Counted from the first letter of the stretch, positions 34,501-46,228 are shown. The stretch: DNA of 64,000 bases from Ricordea florida (GCA_949710005.1 OX453273.1:34034750-34098749); one strand, 5' to 3'. Program-made: numbers and translations. The notes: generated from the sequence alone by a model not told the origin.

Positions 34501-37032
34501 TCAACACTTCCTCAGTTTAAAGTATAATTGGATGACTGTGTGCTTTTATGCTAGTAGATTTGCATGGGGTGAAGAATTCAAATATTGTTATCATTGTAAT
34601 AATTATAATCACAATTATTATCATTATTATTTTCAATGTTATTCTTGTAGTTGTTATGTTATTTGTCTTACTTCAATCGTTACAATGTCAAATTGGAAAT
34701 CACCTATGTGAAGAAAAATAAAACCTGATCCCTCGCGCTTGGGTGCATCGGATAATCTGTTACCTCTTTCTCACTCAGCCAAGTGTTTGAAAACCACTGC
34801 CTGAAGTTATGACTTTCCTTACGGAACCAATTTGGACTTGCTTGTAATGTATCTCGTCTAGATTCGTACTCTTTCACTGTTGGTGCTCTTGCAATGTTGC
34901 GCAACATTGTCAAAACTTCTTCTTTTTTGTCAGTCATGCCATTTGATTGTTTTGTCAACCATCGATCCCAGGCTTGCTCCCGGTGAAAGTCGCAAAGAAA
35001 CACTCTGCATGCTATGGAAATCGAGTAGATTTGTCAACACTAGGATAAACTAAAACGGTCGTTTAAGGACTACAACATTTGGCCATACTTACAAGGGAAG
35101 ATACCCTCTATTGCACTGATCTCCTGCTCACAGTAATCGGTAAAAAAAATTTCTGGATGCCACGTGGGGTTCCAAGACTTCAGAATTTCCAGTGCCTCTC
35201 GAATTGAAGAAGAAGTCTCATCTTGGGTAACAAAAGCACCAACGGGTTGATAATCAACGTTGGTTTTCACGGCAATAAAGAACAACGGCACAGCATATCG
35301 GGTCGTTTCGTATGTAGCATCCAGTAGGCAAAGCTTATTGCCGTAACGTTGAAGTAAATGCCGCTGGTCTTCTGTCTGATGCACGAAAAGTAAGGTTTTC
35401 CTAGCTTGTTCCTGATCAAAGGAAACGGCAACATCATCGTCTTTATCGTTCTCGTTTCCATCCATCAACTCATTTCCGCTGGCAACTGAATGGTTTTCTT
35501 CCGTCAAAGAATGTGGGCGAAAGAAAAAGTGGTCTTGTGGATTTTTTAACGCCCACTGTTCAACTGCGCCCTCAACATTTTCCTGGTCAATAAATGAGAA
35601 CTGTTGCTTTAAGGAAGCAGCGTACATGTGTGACCGAATTGCTCGTTTGGTTGGAAAGAATCTTCGGTTGCTCTTATCAGGGATACAACGCCCTTGAAAC
35701 AGTTCTTGTTTCATATAATGGTTTAGGTGACGGTTCATTTCTGGAACATTTCGAACACCTTCAGCCACCAAGTCATTTATTTTTCTTTTCAAATGCTCGT
35801 CGATTGGCTGAAGAAAGCCAGCTACCTGCAATCATAATAACGAATTCCATAAGTGTTAAGCAAGATAAGATTAGAAAATAAAGGTCTTTATAACTGGTAG
35901 AAAATTTTTAAATACCTTTCCCATTGCATGTCCTTGGTGCTGAGTGACATCAGGAAATTGTACAAAGAACCTTTTATCACCGCAAACTGAGGACCCTTTT
36001 AGGCTAGCCTTGAGGTTTTTGGAGGCATCTCTTCTTCTCCACTTCGTATCTTTTTCTATCTGGTGAAAAAAAATGGGTGTCTGAGCGTTGCGTGACGATC
36101 CTAATAACGGCTGCGGAGGAGACTGACGTTTTGAGCCTTTGCCCTTCGTCAGAGTAAATCCGTGTTTATTCAGTAGGTCACTGCATTCGTTCTGCTGACT
36201 TCATCGATTGCTATTGAGAAACTTGCACTTTTGAGAGATCTAAAAGATAGCTTTTGTTAGAAATAATAATTCTCTCTAAAATATATGTACCTTAAATTTG
36301 GGAAACATCATTACTTCACGCACGATTATCTGAGCTGGACAATCCATCTTTTTCGTTGTTTGGTGGATTTTATAACTTTTCACTGCCATTCCATGATCTC
36401 CAAATTGCAACTGCCGGTAATAAAAAGAAAACATTTTCAATCAAATTACTCATCGTTCTACTATACACGTTTTATTTGTGGTTTTACCTTTTCTTTTTTT
36501 TGTTTGTTACGCACTTTCAAAGCGGTGTTCCGGTCCTTGCCCTGTTGGCAATCATATACAGCTGTACCCAGTATCATGAATGGAACACCATCGAACTCAA
36601 GCCTTCGCCCGCTAACTGGCTGTGGATCCTCCCAGAAAATTTTATGTGATTCCGTGTGCGCTTCTAAAAGATAAAGAGATCGGTGTAATATTCGAAATTT
36701 TGAAATGATATGCCGTTTGAAACCTAATATACGTATATGTAGGCATATAAACCATAACACATGTACGAAGAAAAGAGAAAGAGGTTGCCAAGTTCGGGTA
36801 AAAGGTCAGTAAAAACCAACACGCAATTGATATAAATGTGGTAATAGCATGGTGAATAAATGAAAATAAATTGAAAAACCTTGCCTTTTCGGCCGAAATC
36901 CCTTGTAACCTTGAATAATGAAAATTTCGTAGTTGTGGACAATTCATGATCACGGATTATCCTTTCAACTTTCTCGAAACTGTCCACAAAGCCGTAATGT
37001 TCTGAAAAGGCGAAATCAAAATTTACCGCCAT
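31570..37032 (-). CDS. MULE transposase fused to SWIM, Ulp1-like protease and PHD finger
   Basis: Exons, minus strand: 37032-36885, 36663-36488, 36410-36291, 36059-35916, 35825-35093, 35011-34725, 34476-34298, 33721-31570. All junctions agree in phase: 3939 nt, 1313 codons. Exons 2-3 resemble the CaRF DNA-binding region (FDGVPFMILGTAVYDCQ, TKKMDCPAQI). Exons 5-7 hold the MULE core: LLDATYETTRY, IFFTDYCEQE, CDFHREQAWDRW and TNGLERINEDFKYQYL. The last exon has a SWIM finger (CTCQEFQ...WPCKHF, ~33440-33482), a long Lys/Ser-rich linker, a Ulp1/SENP-type cysteine protease with His (LHWVCV), Asp (YYDSL) and Cys (SVDCGLFALAFA), and a C-terminal C4HC3 PHD finger (CEKCSKWFHQEC, ~31590-31740). The only break is an in-frame TAA at 32104-32106, just after the protease His. 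The first donor is GC, not GT. Confidence 0.88.
33855..33962. repeat. inverted repeat inside a MULE intron
   Basis: AAATGTAAAGAAGATC and CAGTTATTTACGC are mirrored by GCGTAAATAACTTAACTGAT and TTTTTACATTT around a GTCCAAAACTAA centre. Probably a small insertion. Confidence 0.6.
33963..34290 (+). mobile_element. LINE ORF2 fragment in a MULE intron
   Basis: The plus-strand frame from 34023 reads MESDALLLDDLIARYNTTLT then SLLDDHAPIM, the segment that links endonuclease and reverse transcriptase in CR1/RTE-like LINEs (typically Y-N-x-x-L-x-x-L-L-D-x-H-A-P). Truncated at both ends. Confidence 0.6.
36083..36170. repeat. fragment related to the 2425-2523 palindromic element
   Basis: GAGCGTTGCGTGACGAT then CTAATAACGGCTGCGGAGGA matches one arm of the element at 2425-2523. 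It lies in the MULE intron between the exons at 36059 and 36291. Confidence 0.5.
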
Positions 37033-37164
37033 TTGCTCAAACAGCGAAATGGCAAAGGATATTGGGTTTCTGACTACGTAATGCAGTTACCGACTTCCGG
37101 TAACATCGGCTATCATCGTAATGGCCACCCGAAGATGACCTACCGTAGGTCGATGTTATTTTGT

Positions 37165-37610
37165 CGCGACCATAGCGGTGTGGCGAACTAGAATAATTGT
37201 GTGACACTTGCGTTACGGAATGACCCTTATAAGTGGATCTGTCAACAGACAGTTTCTCAGCTCAGGTTACTGTAATTCTGGATAAAAATAACATAAGCGT
37301 GAGAAGAAGAGAGATTGTGTAATAACTTTGATCGGTGACGGTTCTCATGCTATTCACGACAGCGGGGTTCCACTGTATGGTCTTTCATATATTCATTTGC
37401 ATCAAAGGTACCTTTGGAGCACTGGGCGATAACCTGACCATAGGCCCCTAAAAGGTACCGAGAAAACTCTGGCAGCTTTCACTTAAGGTTTTGGCACACT
37501 ACTGCCGTACTAATCCTCAAATCTAAACCCCCGTACAACGAGCTCCCCCGTCACGTTTATAGGGGAGTACCCCCCGGGGTAAAAAGTTGCAATTTGCATG
37601 CATGTAGTGC
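37165..37610. other. flank of the MULE, pogo-like and other repeat remnants
   Basis: AGCGGGGTTCCACTGTA at 37358-37374 looks like the end of a pogo/Tigger-type element whose other end may be the CCCCGCTATAACGAA region near 30730, which would make the MULE a nested insertion. The tail at 37540-37585 (GGGGAGTACCCCCCGGGG) is a low-complexity repeat. Confidence 0.4.
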
Positions 37611-37678
37611 TTGTTGAAACTTTCAGCTCAAGTCTTTGAAAGACAATATTTTTTAACGAACAGCAAACGTAGTTTTAC

Positions 37679-37742
37679 CTCGAGCTTTTCCTATCAGCCA
37701 GAAAACCAAAAATAACGGCAACTTCCAAGTTAAAGTTGTCAT
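37679..37742 (-). pseudogene. second basigin-like signal-peptide exon
   Basis: 64 nt with the same length and phase as the exon at 28095-28158. It reads MTTLTWKLPLFLVFWLIGKA before donor CTCGAG|GTAAAA. The frame and donor are intact and the leader is still hydrophobic. Its own downstream exons are missing on the minus-strand side, so it is either an orphan of a decayed paralogue or an alternative first exon that could splice to 25683. Confidence 0.7.
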
Positions 37743-40700
37743 GTTAGTTTAGATCAACCGCATCTCGTTTGAAATAATTCATTCCAGGACACCAAGGAGA
37801 CTGCAATCTTTACTAGTGCCAATTATAATATTTAAATGATGTGTATACAGTTGCATGTCACTGATAATGCTTTAGAGGAGGGGTGTTTTTTCCTATTTAA
37901 TTATTAAGAAAGATGTTCTATTTCTGTATTTGGTTAACACTTTATCAACGAAAGTGGAGAGGTGAATAGCTTTGTTTTGCATCTTACAAGTGTAGATGTA
38001 GAATCTCATAAACAAGATCGTATAATTAAATTTCATGTTTTATCGTATGAGCCGGGCATGATGCCACATAGTTTTTCTTCTATTGTTGGACTAAAATTCG
38101 AATTATTGACAGCTCTTAACAAATTCGCAATCATTTTGAATGTGTGATAAATTGAATCGTGTTCACTGAGCGCAAAAGAGGCATTCATCATCCGTTTTGA
38201 TTCCATATCTAAAAAGTTCCTTTTTTGTTACAACAATTCTATGAATAAGTTTGAATTGAAATTCTTATAATTTTGTTTCTTTACAAATGTTTTTCAGCGA
38301 GGAAAATATTTTTTTCCACGTCTCCCCATCCAACTGCATGGTTTGATTCCATTTCATTGGGCCAGTTTAACACCTCGTGTGAATTTTTTTGTACCTGTTC
38401 CATGTTAACTGTCACGCTTCTATTGTTATATAGAAAGTTGATTCATCTGCGGTTTCTCCCTTGGTGTCATAATCTCATAACACTTGAATGCCGCCGAATT
38501 TTAGTTTTTCTCTGTTTCTCCAAAGTAAAAAATAGGCGACTTGTACGTGCGGAGAGCATGTTGTCAGAAAGTTCGCCGACAAAACCGTGTCTGTGAATTC
38601 TGATAATTCTTCTCATTAAAAAGTAATGACTTTTTTTCGCTGGCAGTTTTATTTTTTTCCCTTTTCAAACTTTATCCTCTTGTAAAAAATAACAAACGCA
38701 TGTGCCAAAAATCTGAGACACGGTTTTTGAGGTCAATGTGTGAAGAAATGGATGCCATGTTAATTGTTTTCTCCGACCTAAATGTAGCGGGCGTATACCT
38801 TGATTTATGGGTTCGTGAAACTTTGTAAACATATTCACATTTCCGAAAAACGGTATATTTTTTACCGTTTAAACAGATCGGGTCATAATCTGTAGTTATT
38901 AAGCTTCCAAAAAATATACGGTTTATATGGGGTATTGTTAAAACCAAGAACGCTAGAGCGGACCGCGCGCGGATGGTCAAATGGGTTATACTGAAAGCTC
39001 AGACCGCCGTATTTTCCTAGATGATAGTCTGGAACAGTTTTTCTGTTTTTTCTTCCCGGTGCGAAAAGTCTCGGAATCCAAGCTAACCTCAGTGCATTTA
39101 TCATAGTTTCTACATCGATCATATGTATACCCCCTTTATCTCGATCTTGATAGAGCCCTTCTCTTTTTATTTTGTCTTCTTTGTTTTTCCATAGAAATCT
39201 AAACAATTTTGTTTTGATTATTGGTATTGTTTCTTGAGGTACAATGAGATTTGATGCTGAGTAAACGAGCTGTGATAGTGCCAGAGATTTTATGATTAGT
39301 ACTCTCCCAAATAGTGTAAGGTCACGTGCCCTCCATAGGTCCAAATTTGTTTGCAATTTTTGTAATTTGTGGTTGAAATTATGTTGATTATTTCCCTTTT
39401 CGTCGTACGAAACATGGATTCCTAAGATTTTAACCGGGTTATGTAGCCATTTCAATTGTAATGGATTGCCATTATTATTTTTCAATTTTCCCAACCAGAG
39501 CGCCTTTTTTTCTTCCGGTTTAATTTAAGACCCGCTAGCGTACCAAAGTTATCGATTATTTCTAAGGCTTTTTCGACAGAGGCCAGGTCAGCACACAAAT
39601 GATTTGTATTATTTGCATACTGGCTCAATTTCAGTTCTTTTCCTAATATTTCAATTCCTTTGACGTGTAGCCGTCTTGTCGGATTTTATTGGCCTTTATT
39701 TCTACTGAAAGAATAAACAAATACGGGGCCGGATAGTGGGCATCCCTGACGGACTCCTCTAGACGGCCGAAACCAGTTTGTCAAAAAACCATTGTTTAAT
39801 GCTGCTCTCTCTATGTTGGTGTAAAAGGTGCTAACCCATTTTTGAATACTCGTACCGTAATTGAAGACATCCCGTGTTCTCATTATAAAGGGCCATTCAA
39901 GAGACTCAAAAGCTTTTCTGAAGTCTATAGACACCAGAATGCCTTTGATGTTATGCCTCTTAGTATATTTCATAATGTCGATTATGAGGCGGATATTTTC
40001 CCCAATATAGCGCCCTTTTATAAACTCGGTTTGGTCCAAATTTACTAGCTTTGGCAGCGAAGCTTCTATTCTCCTAGCTATGGTCTTAGTTGCTATCTTG
40101 CAATCAACATATATATTAAAGTAAAGTTATTGGTCGCCAGTTCGATAAATCTAACAGGGAGCCGTCCTCTTTTGGTATAAGAATAATGATGCCTCTTCTT
40201 TGGGAGATGGAAAGCTCATTTGTTTCATAAGCTTCATTGAAGCTCTCGACGAGGTAATGTCCTAGCAGTTCGAAAAAAACTTATAAAATTCTACCGTAAA
40301 ACCATCCTCACCTGGAGACTTGTCATTTTGGAAAGTTTCTAAAACCTGTTTACATTCGTCATACGTTCAAAGGCCTTCGAGTTCATCTCGCTCTTCATCA
40401 GAAAGTTTAGGCAGGCTCAATTCCTGAATAAAGCTATCGTATTCCTCGTGTGTTGCGCTAGATGCTGTGTATAAATCATTAAAGTAGTTTTCAATAGCGT
40501 CTAAAACCTGGGTCTCGTTTTTAATAATCGTTTCATCCTCCCTCCCGTAGTTGAGATATGGTCTTTTTAATGTAGTTTCTTCTCTTTACGTTAAAAAAGT
40601 ATTTGGTGGGGCGCTCACCTTTTTCCACCCATCTACACTTTGATCTAAAGATTGCTGCGTTTCCCTTCTTGGTGTAAATTGTTTGAACTTCTGTTTTGAG

Positions 40701-41070
40701 ATCATCAAATTCGTTTAAGACCTGGTCAATGTCAGGGGAATGAAAATTATTACAAATGAACTCATCTAACATCTGAAGTCGACGTGTTATTTCCATTTCC
40801 CTACAATTTGATGATTTTGCTAAATTTTTGCTGAAAGAGATGGTTGCTGCTCTAATTTCCATTTTGAGCATCTCCCAAAAAAGCCGTTTGTAGGATAACT
40901 TGGAGTAATAAGAGCAAGTTGGAAAATATGTTTTACGTATTTTGTTGACATAATCTCATTATTCAACAGAGAATTATTAAATTTCCAGAGTCCGCGTCCT
41001 CTAAGTGTTTCATTAGACAATGACAATGATATCAGTAAAATGCTTTATGATCACGCGCTATAGCAGGATA

Positions 41071-41484
41071 CAGTCGAACCTCGATTATCCGGGCTCGGTG
41101 GGACTAGGGTAAATAGTCCGGATAATCGAGAGTCCGGATAATCGAAAATATGAATATTAATGAGACAATGTAAACAAAAGAAATAAAGATAACACATTTT
41201 TAATTCTAAAAGTTTGCTTCATACCTGCAAATACATGTGTGAAGGTCTATCACGTTCAGTGTTTATAAATGAGAACCTATTCATCGCTTCTAAAAAACTG
41301 AAACATACTAGTTTGCTTGAAAGTCTTATAACGAGATCGCATGGCGAAGTCCTAAAGTTTTTAACATCTAAGGTAATTAATATTCATGAAAAAAACGGGA
41401 CCAGAGAAAAAGTCCGGATAATCGAAAAGTCCGGATAATCGATGTCCGGATAATCGAAAAGTCCGGATAATCGAGGTTCTACTG
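41071..41484. mobile_element. pogo/Tigger-like miniature element, TSD TA, 414 bp
   Basis: CAGTCGAACCTCGATTATCC at the left and GGATAATCGAGGTTCTACTG at the right, flanked by TA on both sides. GTCCGGATAATCGA motifs repeat inside both ends. It sits within the LINE. Confidence 0.9.
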
Positions 41485-42362
41485 TACTTAGATTTCACTC
41501 TTTTTGACGAACTGTGTCAAGTTTTTGGCCACCAAAAAAAGGATATCCGGGATTTTACTTTTAAAACCTTTGATTCGTAAGAATACTTGCGCAATTCTGG
41601 ATGTCGTTCTCTTTGAAGGTCCACGAGATCCAGTATATCCATAGTGGTCAGGACTACATTTCTATAATTGGTTGCTTTCCAGGGCTTGCCACCAATTTTA
41701 TCATTCTTTGATAAAATGCAATTCCAGTCGCCACCTACGATCAGTGTAGTCAGTTCTGATTTGTCTATAAGACAATAATTTAGTTCTTGCAAAAATTCTA
41801 GTTGTTCACCTTGATTGTTTGGGGCGTAAATATTGCAGAGCGATAGCATTAAAGAGTTGATAACAATTATAGTAATTAACACGATTCTTCCGAACTTGTC
41901 GCTAAAAGAATACTCAATTTTGTCTTGTACCGAGGGATGGATCAGAATGCCAACACCTTTGCTGTGTTTGGTGCCATGGGAAAAGAATATTTTACCTCCC
42001 CATTCATTTCTCCAAATAGTTTCATCGTTCACCTCAGAATACGTTCTTGTAGAAAATAGAGTTTCGGTTTTTGATCTTTAAGATACGAAAAAATACTCCT
42101 CCTTTTACTTTGCTCTCTTAATCCTCTTACGTTTAACGATGTAGTGTCATAAGTTAGCTTGTTAGACACGGAGAAAACTGACAATTATGGTAAATTAATA
42201 AAGAGATCATAGAGCGAACACGAAAAGAAAAAAAATTAAACAAAAACTTATTTAAGAGATTTCCTTCTGGGATCTGGGGCACCTGGTTCCTGTCCCCAGC
42301 TGCAAGTCCAAGAGTACATCATACTACTGTGGTTACCTTAGAGATTCTCGAGGTCAGTTTTT

Positions 42363-42754
42363 GGTAAGATTTCCGTACAGGGGCCGGTTGTTCGAAGGCC
42401 GATTAACGCTAACCCAGGGTTAAATTTTAACATGGGTTTCTTTCGGCCTCTTTTTAAAGAGCGTTTTCTCCGATAACTTTTTATATTTTATTCAGAGCAT
42501 ACAATCATCAAATTGTATTCAAAAAGAATTATACTGAATATGCTTTTTAAGCTCTTGTATCTGCATTTGAAATCTCGCATTAACCCACGGTTACCTTAAC
42601 CCTGCTTCGAACAACCCGGCCCAGGTCCCTACTTCATTATGCATAACTATTCTATTTCGTTCTTCGAACACAAGCAATATTTGCACGTGCATTACACCAG
42701 ACAAGACAGCTTCAGCATACATAATGAAGTAGGGACCTGTGCGGAAATCTTACC
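42363..42754. mobile_element. miniature element with 8-bp TSD CAGTTTTT (outer)
   Basis: GGTAAGATTTCCGTACAGG at the left and the mirrored GTGCGGAAATCTTACC at the right; the inner parts TCCCTACTTCATTATG also pair. CAGTTTTT lies on both sides. An 8-bp duplication suits hAT- or P-type transposases. It is split by the element at 42382-42621. Confidence 0.88.
42382..42621. mobile_element. miniature element nested in the previous one, TSD CAGG
   Basis: GGCCGGTTGTTCGAAGGCCG at the left and TTCGAACAACCCGGCC at the right, with CAGG on both sides. Removing it together with one CAGG restores the outer element's left arm so that it pairs with its right arm. Confidence 0.88.
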
Positions 42755-43984
42755 CAGTTTTTTAATAGATTCTGATCGGATTTCCCTCCGGGGAAGTTTT
42801 GACGAATATTTTTCCGTCCACTGACCATACGGATGTCAACAAACCATCCTTTCGCTTTTGGTTCGCCTGTTTAAGGATATCCCGCCTGTAGGATGTCAGG
42901 TTCTTGTTTAGGTAGATTCGTCCTCATTCTGCTCTAGTTGCCGCTGTTGAGTCGGGATATAGGTCAGAGACGCGGACATGTTTCAACTTGGCTCTCCCCT
43001 TGCACATTCTTGTTTTCGCTTTATGGCTTTGAAACTTTACAATAATTGGTTTTACACCTTTCCTGTGGAGTTTGTGTGATATTTCGATGTCGTTTGGATT
43101 TATATCCACGTCTAAAGTCTCAGCGAGCTTAAAGACAACCTCCTCGGTTGAGGTATACGCGGATTCCGGGACTGCGTGGATTTCGAGTGAGTTTTTTCTA
43201 GTATATTGTTCCAGTGCGTCTGGGAGATCGTATAATTCTGCGATTTCCGCTTCTTGATCGTTGATTTTTGTCTCGCAGCGGCTAGCTGAATTTCCAGATC
43301 GTCTTGTTGTTTCCGAGACTTGGCCAAGGCGGTTTTAAAGTTGGTAAGCTCACCTTTCTGTTGTAAGAAGGCGTTCCGTAGCTCAGCGACCTCGTTGGCG
43401 AGTTTTGTGTTTTCACGAAGAATATTGGAGACCGTAATCTGAATGTCAACCAGCATTTCTTTTAGTTCTAAAAGATTAGTCACCCCGGCAATAGCCTTTG
43501 ATGCGGTTTCTTCCTCTTTGGTGCCAGACAACGCTTCGTCATTAGTAACCTTAGACGTTCTGATTTGAAGCTCGGCGTCCGCCATGTTCGCACATTTGGA
43601 TCCTTGTTGGTCTTCTTCGACAGAGCCATGTTCTCCTCTCTTGTGCTTTCCTTTGTTCTTGTCTTTATCCGGCATATAGTAGTTTTTATAGAAGTAACCA
43701 GAGAATTACTCAATTTTTTGGGGACGATATTGCTCCCTCACAAAGTGTGCGTCCACGCTAGCCCCGCGCATGCTCCTTCTTGGAAATAAATAACCATTTG
43801 TGTTCCCCCGCCTCCCGTCTCCATGTAGAGGTCACCGACACAGCACATTGTGTTAGTTTTGATCGCCATGGTTCAAAGTTTGTCAATATTCCCCAATTTT
43901 AATTGAGGGGGAGAGGGGAGAACGTTTTCAGAAACTCAATGCAAAAAACATTCTGTCCATCGGTCCAAGGCATTTTAACAGCGA

Positions 43985-44120
43985 TATTGTAGGAACTGAA
44001 CAAATAGAGCATTAAAAAGAGACCGGGGCTTCTTACAAATCAATCGTTTCAGTTACTAACCTCTTTTGAACGCCCTTTTGAACTCATGTATAAAATGGAT
44101 TTCATATTTAACAGACACTA
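43985..44120. repeat. displaced flank of the second signal-peptide exon
   Basis: The stretch from AAATAGAGCATTAAAAAGAG to TATAAAATGG matches 28225-28345, which continues the homology that breaks off at about 37800. The intervening 6.2 kb is therefore an insertion. Confidence 0.7.
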
Positions 44121-44582
44121 CAGCTGACCCCCGTTGTCAAGGGCTTACTTCTCATATAAACCGTCAGCGAACTTCGTTAATTGTCCTGCTCAAATCACCG
44201 AAATAACTGTTGAAATTACTAATTTCGATTTTCAATCGTTCGTCACAAAATCAACTCAAGAAGATTTCAACAATTTTCACCCTCCAGATAGGGACTTTGG
44301 ATTTACAGTTACCCATCTTCTGACCTCTTATAGTGATGACACAATACCCACAATCCTTTCCTGCATTTTTTGTTTCACGTCATCATTACCTATTTCATAC
44401 TTGCCGCTGTTTAGACAAGAAACTCGTCATCACTACTCAAAGATCTTGTGCGGCCTTGTTCGAGCAAATAGAGAATTTTTCTCGTATACTAACTGCATAT
44501 TCTAACTACAAGAACTTTCCTTTATACAGTAGTAGTATAGGTGGCTTTAATGACCGGAAACCAATCAGGAGCCGAGAAAGAC

Positions 44583-45456
44583 TATTCCCCACTCCAGAAA
44601 CTATGGGGAATCTGGGTACGAACTTGACTCGTAAGGTGTTCTGGGATCGTTTGGGTGGACACGTAAGACATTTTAAAAAATGGCGGCAGCGAGGGAAGTT
44701 TTATTCGCAAAACACTGAAGAAAAATGGCAAAGCATGCTAATTGTTGTGTTCCTGGATGTACAAATAATCACAGAACCAAGCATAGGCTTTCGTATTACC
44801 GAATTCCAAAGGACAAAAAATAACGAAGACAGTACAAGATTATAATTCGTAATGCAACATTAAAACTCGACGCAGATAATACACGTATTTGTGGAGAACA
44901 CTTTGATGGTGGACATAAGCGCAGCAAGCTTTATTTACCTTCAATTTTTCCATGGTCTAGAAAACATGTGGCAACTCGACGTATTTTAAAGCGTGTTTCT
45001 CCGGAAAAAATTGTCAAGAAATCAAGGAGATGTAAAGACCATTCCGGAGACCCAGTACCGGAAAGTGATCTCTGTCAGACGGAGAATGTTCTGATTTATC
45101 CAATTTCTTGTGTTTCAATTTCCCACCGACGCAGCACCAGTTTCTTTAGAAACTATCCCCACAATATCAATTAATTTAGGTCGGCTTAAATTTCAATTCG
45201 ATTCGGCGCGGCTGAAGTACGGCGTCTGAACTGGGCCTTAGAAGCTTGTACTGTCTTCGTTATTTTTTGTCCTTTGGAATTCGGAAATACGAAAGCCCAT
45301 GCTTGGTTCTGTAATTATTCGTACATCCAGGAACACAACAATTAGCATGCTTTGCCATTTTTCTTCAGTGTTTTGCGAATAAGACGAAACGATCCCAGAA
45401 CATCTTACGAGTCAAGTTCGTACCCAGATTCACCATAGTTTCTGGAGTGGGGAATT
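44583..45456. mobile_element. large inverted repeat carrying a THAP-domain fragment
   Basis: The arms 44583-44838 and 45245-45456 are reverse complements; the left arm has about 40 extra bases. Each arm includes the start of the same THAP-coding sequence. The centre (44839-45244) is single-copy. THAP fingers are the DNA-binding part of P-element-type transposases, so a P-like element remnant is a fair guess. No target-site duplication was found. Confidence 0.65.
44725..45174 (+). pseudogene. THAP zinc-finger protein fragment with an in-frame stop
   Basis: ATG at 44725 opens MAKHANCCVPGCTNN, then YYRIPKDKK, a TAA at 44821, then in the same frame ICGEHF and LPSIFPW. This gives the C2CH pattern (C-x3-C and C-x2-H) and the closing AVPTIF-like box of a THAP domain in about 90 residues, followed by a basic region to 45174. 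The stop is also present in the inverted copy, so it predates the inversion or marks a real boundary. Confidence 0.75.
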
Positions 45457-46200
45457 GCTATTGTTTTCCAAATCCAAGATGGCCGCCACAAATTTCATCC
45501 AATCATGAGCAGAATTAAGTATTCAAGATGGCGGCGCCGAATAGAGGGCGCTTAGAGAGGCCGCAACCAATCAGGAGCCGAGGAAGACAATAGACTATTG
45601 TTTGGAGAACAATGGATGCTATTGTTCACCAAATCCCAGATGGCGGAGTTATTTTTCAGCCAATAAGGAGCCGAATTAAGTATTCAAAACGGCGGCGCCC
45701 ATGCAAATGAAAGTATGCCATGTTGGAAAACAGCCCACCAGCCTTAACAGAGGAATCTGGGATCGGTCTCACAGATTTCCATGGTAACCCAATCAATAAA
45801 ATTCGATAACATACTTACAGTGTCCGGCCCCCAATACGCACAGAGGTCCTTCCTGCCAGCGATCATGGTGAAGACTGAGAGACTTGGGTCCGAACCTAGG
45901 CTATGTAGGGTGTGGCTAAGTATCATGGGACAATGACATCATAGAGAATCAATCAGGAGCTGGCATGACGATGACGTCACTGCATAAATATAGGCCATTT
46001 ACCTCGCCTTTATGCTGGGATTTTAATGAGATGCACCCAACTGTGACTCATGAAAATTGGTCTTCGTCTGGAAAGGGTGTCACGCGTCAAACAAAATTCA
46101 TTTTAAAAACAAAGATTATATTCTCTAACAATCCTGGTGTTACAAACTGGGTCGTGTATTGAGTGACCAGCGCACAAACAAGGTGTGTGCGTGCTGACGA
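45457..46200. repeat. cluster of CAATCAGGAGCCGA motifs
   Basis: CCAATCAGGAGCCGAG(G/A)AAGA or close variants occur at about 44563, 45503, 45587, 45660 and 45950, interleaved with AAGATGGCGGC. They look like divergent copies of one short repeat. No coding signal. Confidence 0.5.
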
Positions 46201-46228
46201 AGGAGAGAGAGTGTCTCGTTAGATGAAA

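Larger units (their letters stand above)
30804..37164 (-). mobile_element. MULE (Mutator-like) DNA transposon, 6.36 kb
   Basis: Terminal inverted repeats of about 75 bp: AAAATAACATCGACCTACGG opens the left end and mirrors the right end, with GGCC/GTCC variants inside, running through GATGTTACCGGAAGTCGGTAA. The minus-strand transposase gene starts 54 bp inside the right repeat, so the repeat probably holds the promoter. The left flank is a C/A homopolymer, so no target duplication can be read. A tandem array of the terminal motif lies inside the left end. Confidence 0.88.
38640..43700 (-). mobile_element. dead Tx1/L1-like LINE retrotransposon
   Basis: Minus-strand order fits a LINE. ORF1 (43675-43112 then 43109-42924) has a coiled coil and a C-terminal part reading VKFQSHKAKTRMCKGRAKLK. 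ORF2 starts near 42145 with the endonuclease (GVGILIHPS, NIYAPNNQGEQ, GGDWNCIL). Reverse transcriptase pieces follow at 40871-40533 and 40039-39686 (VSIDFRKAFESLEW, SRGVRQGCPLSGP), and a C-terminal part at 39494-38883. Several frameshifts and two inserted miniature elements show it is inactive. It separates two halves of the duplicated flank of the 37.7-kb exon. Confidence 0.85.
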
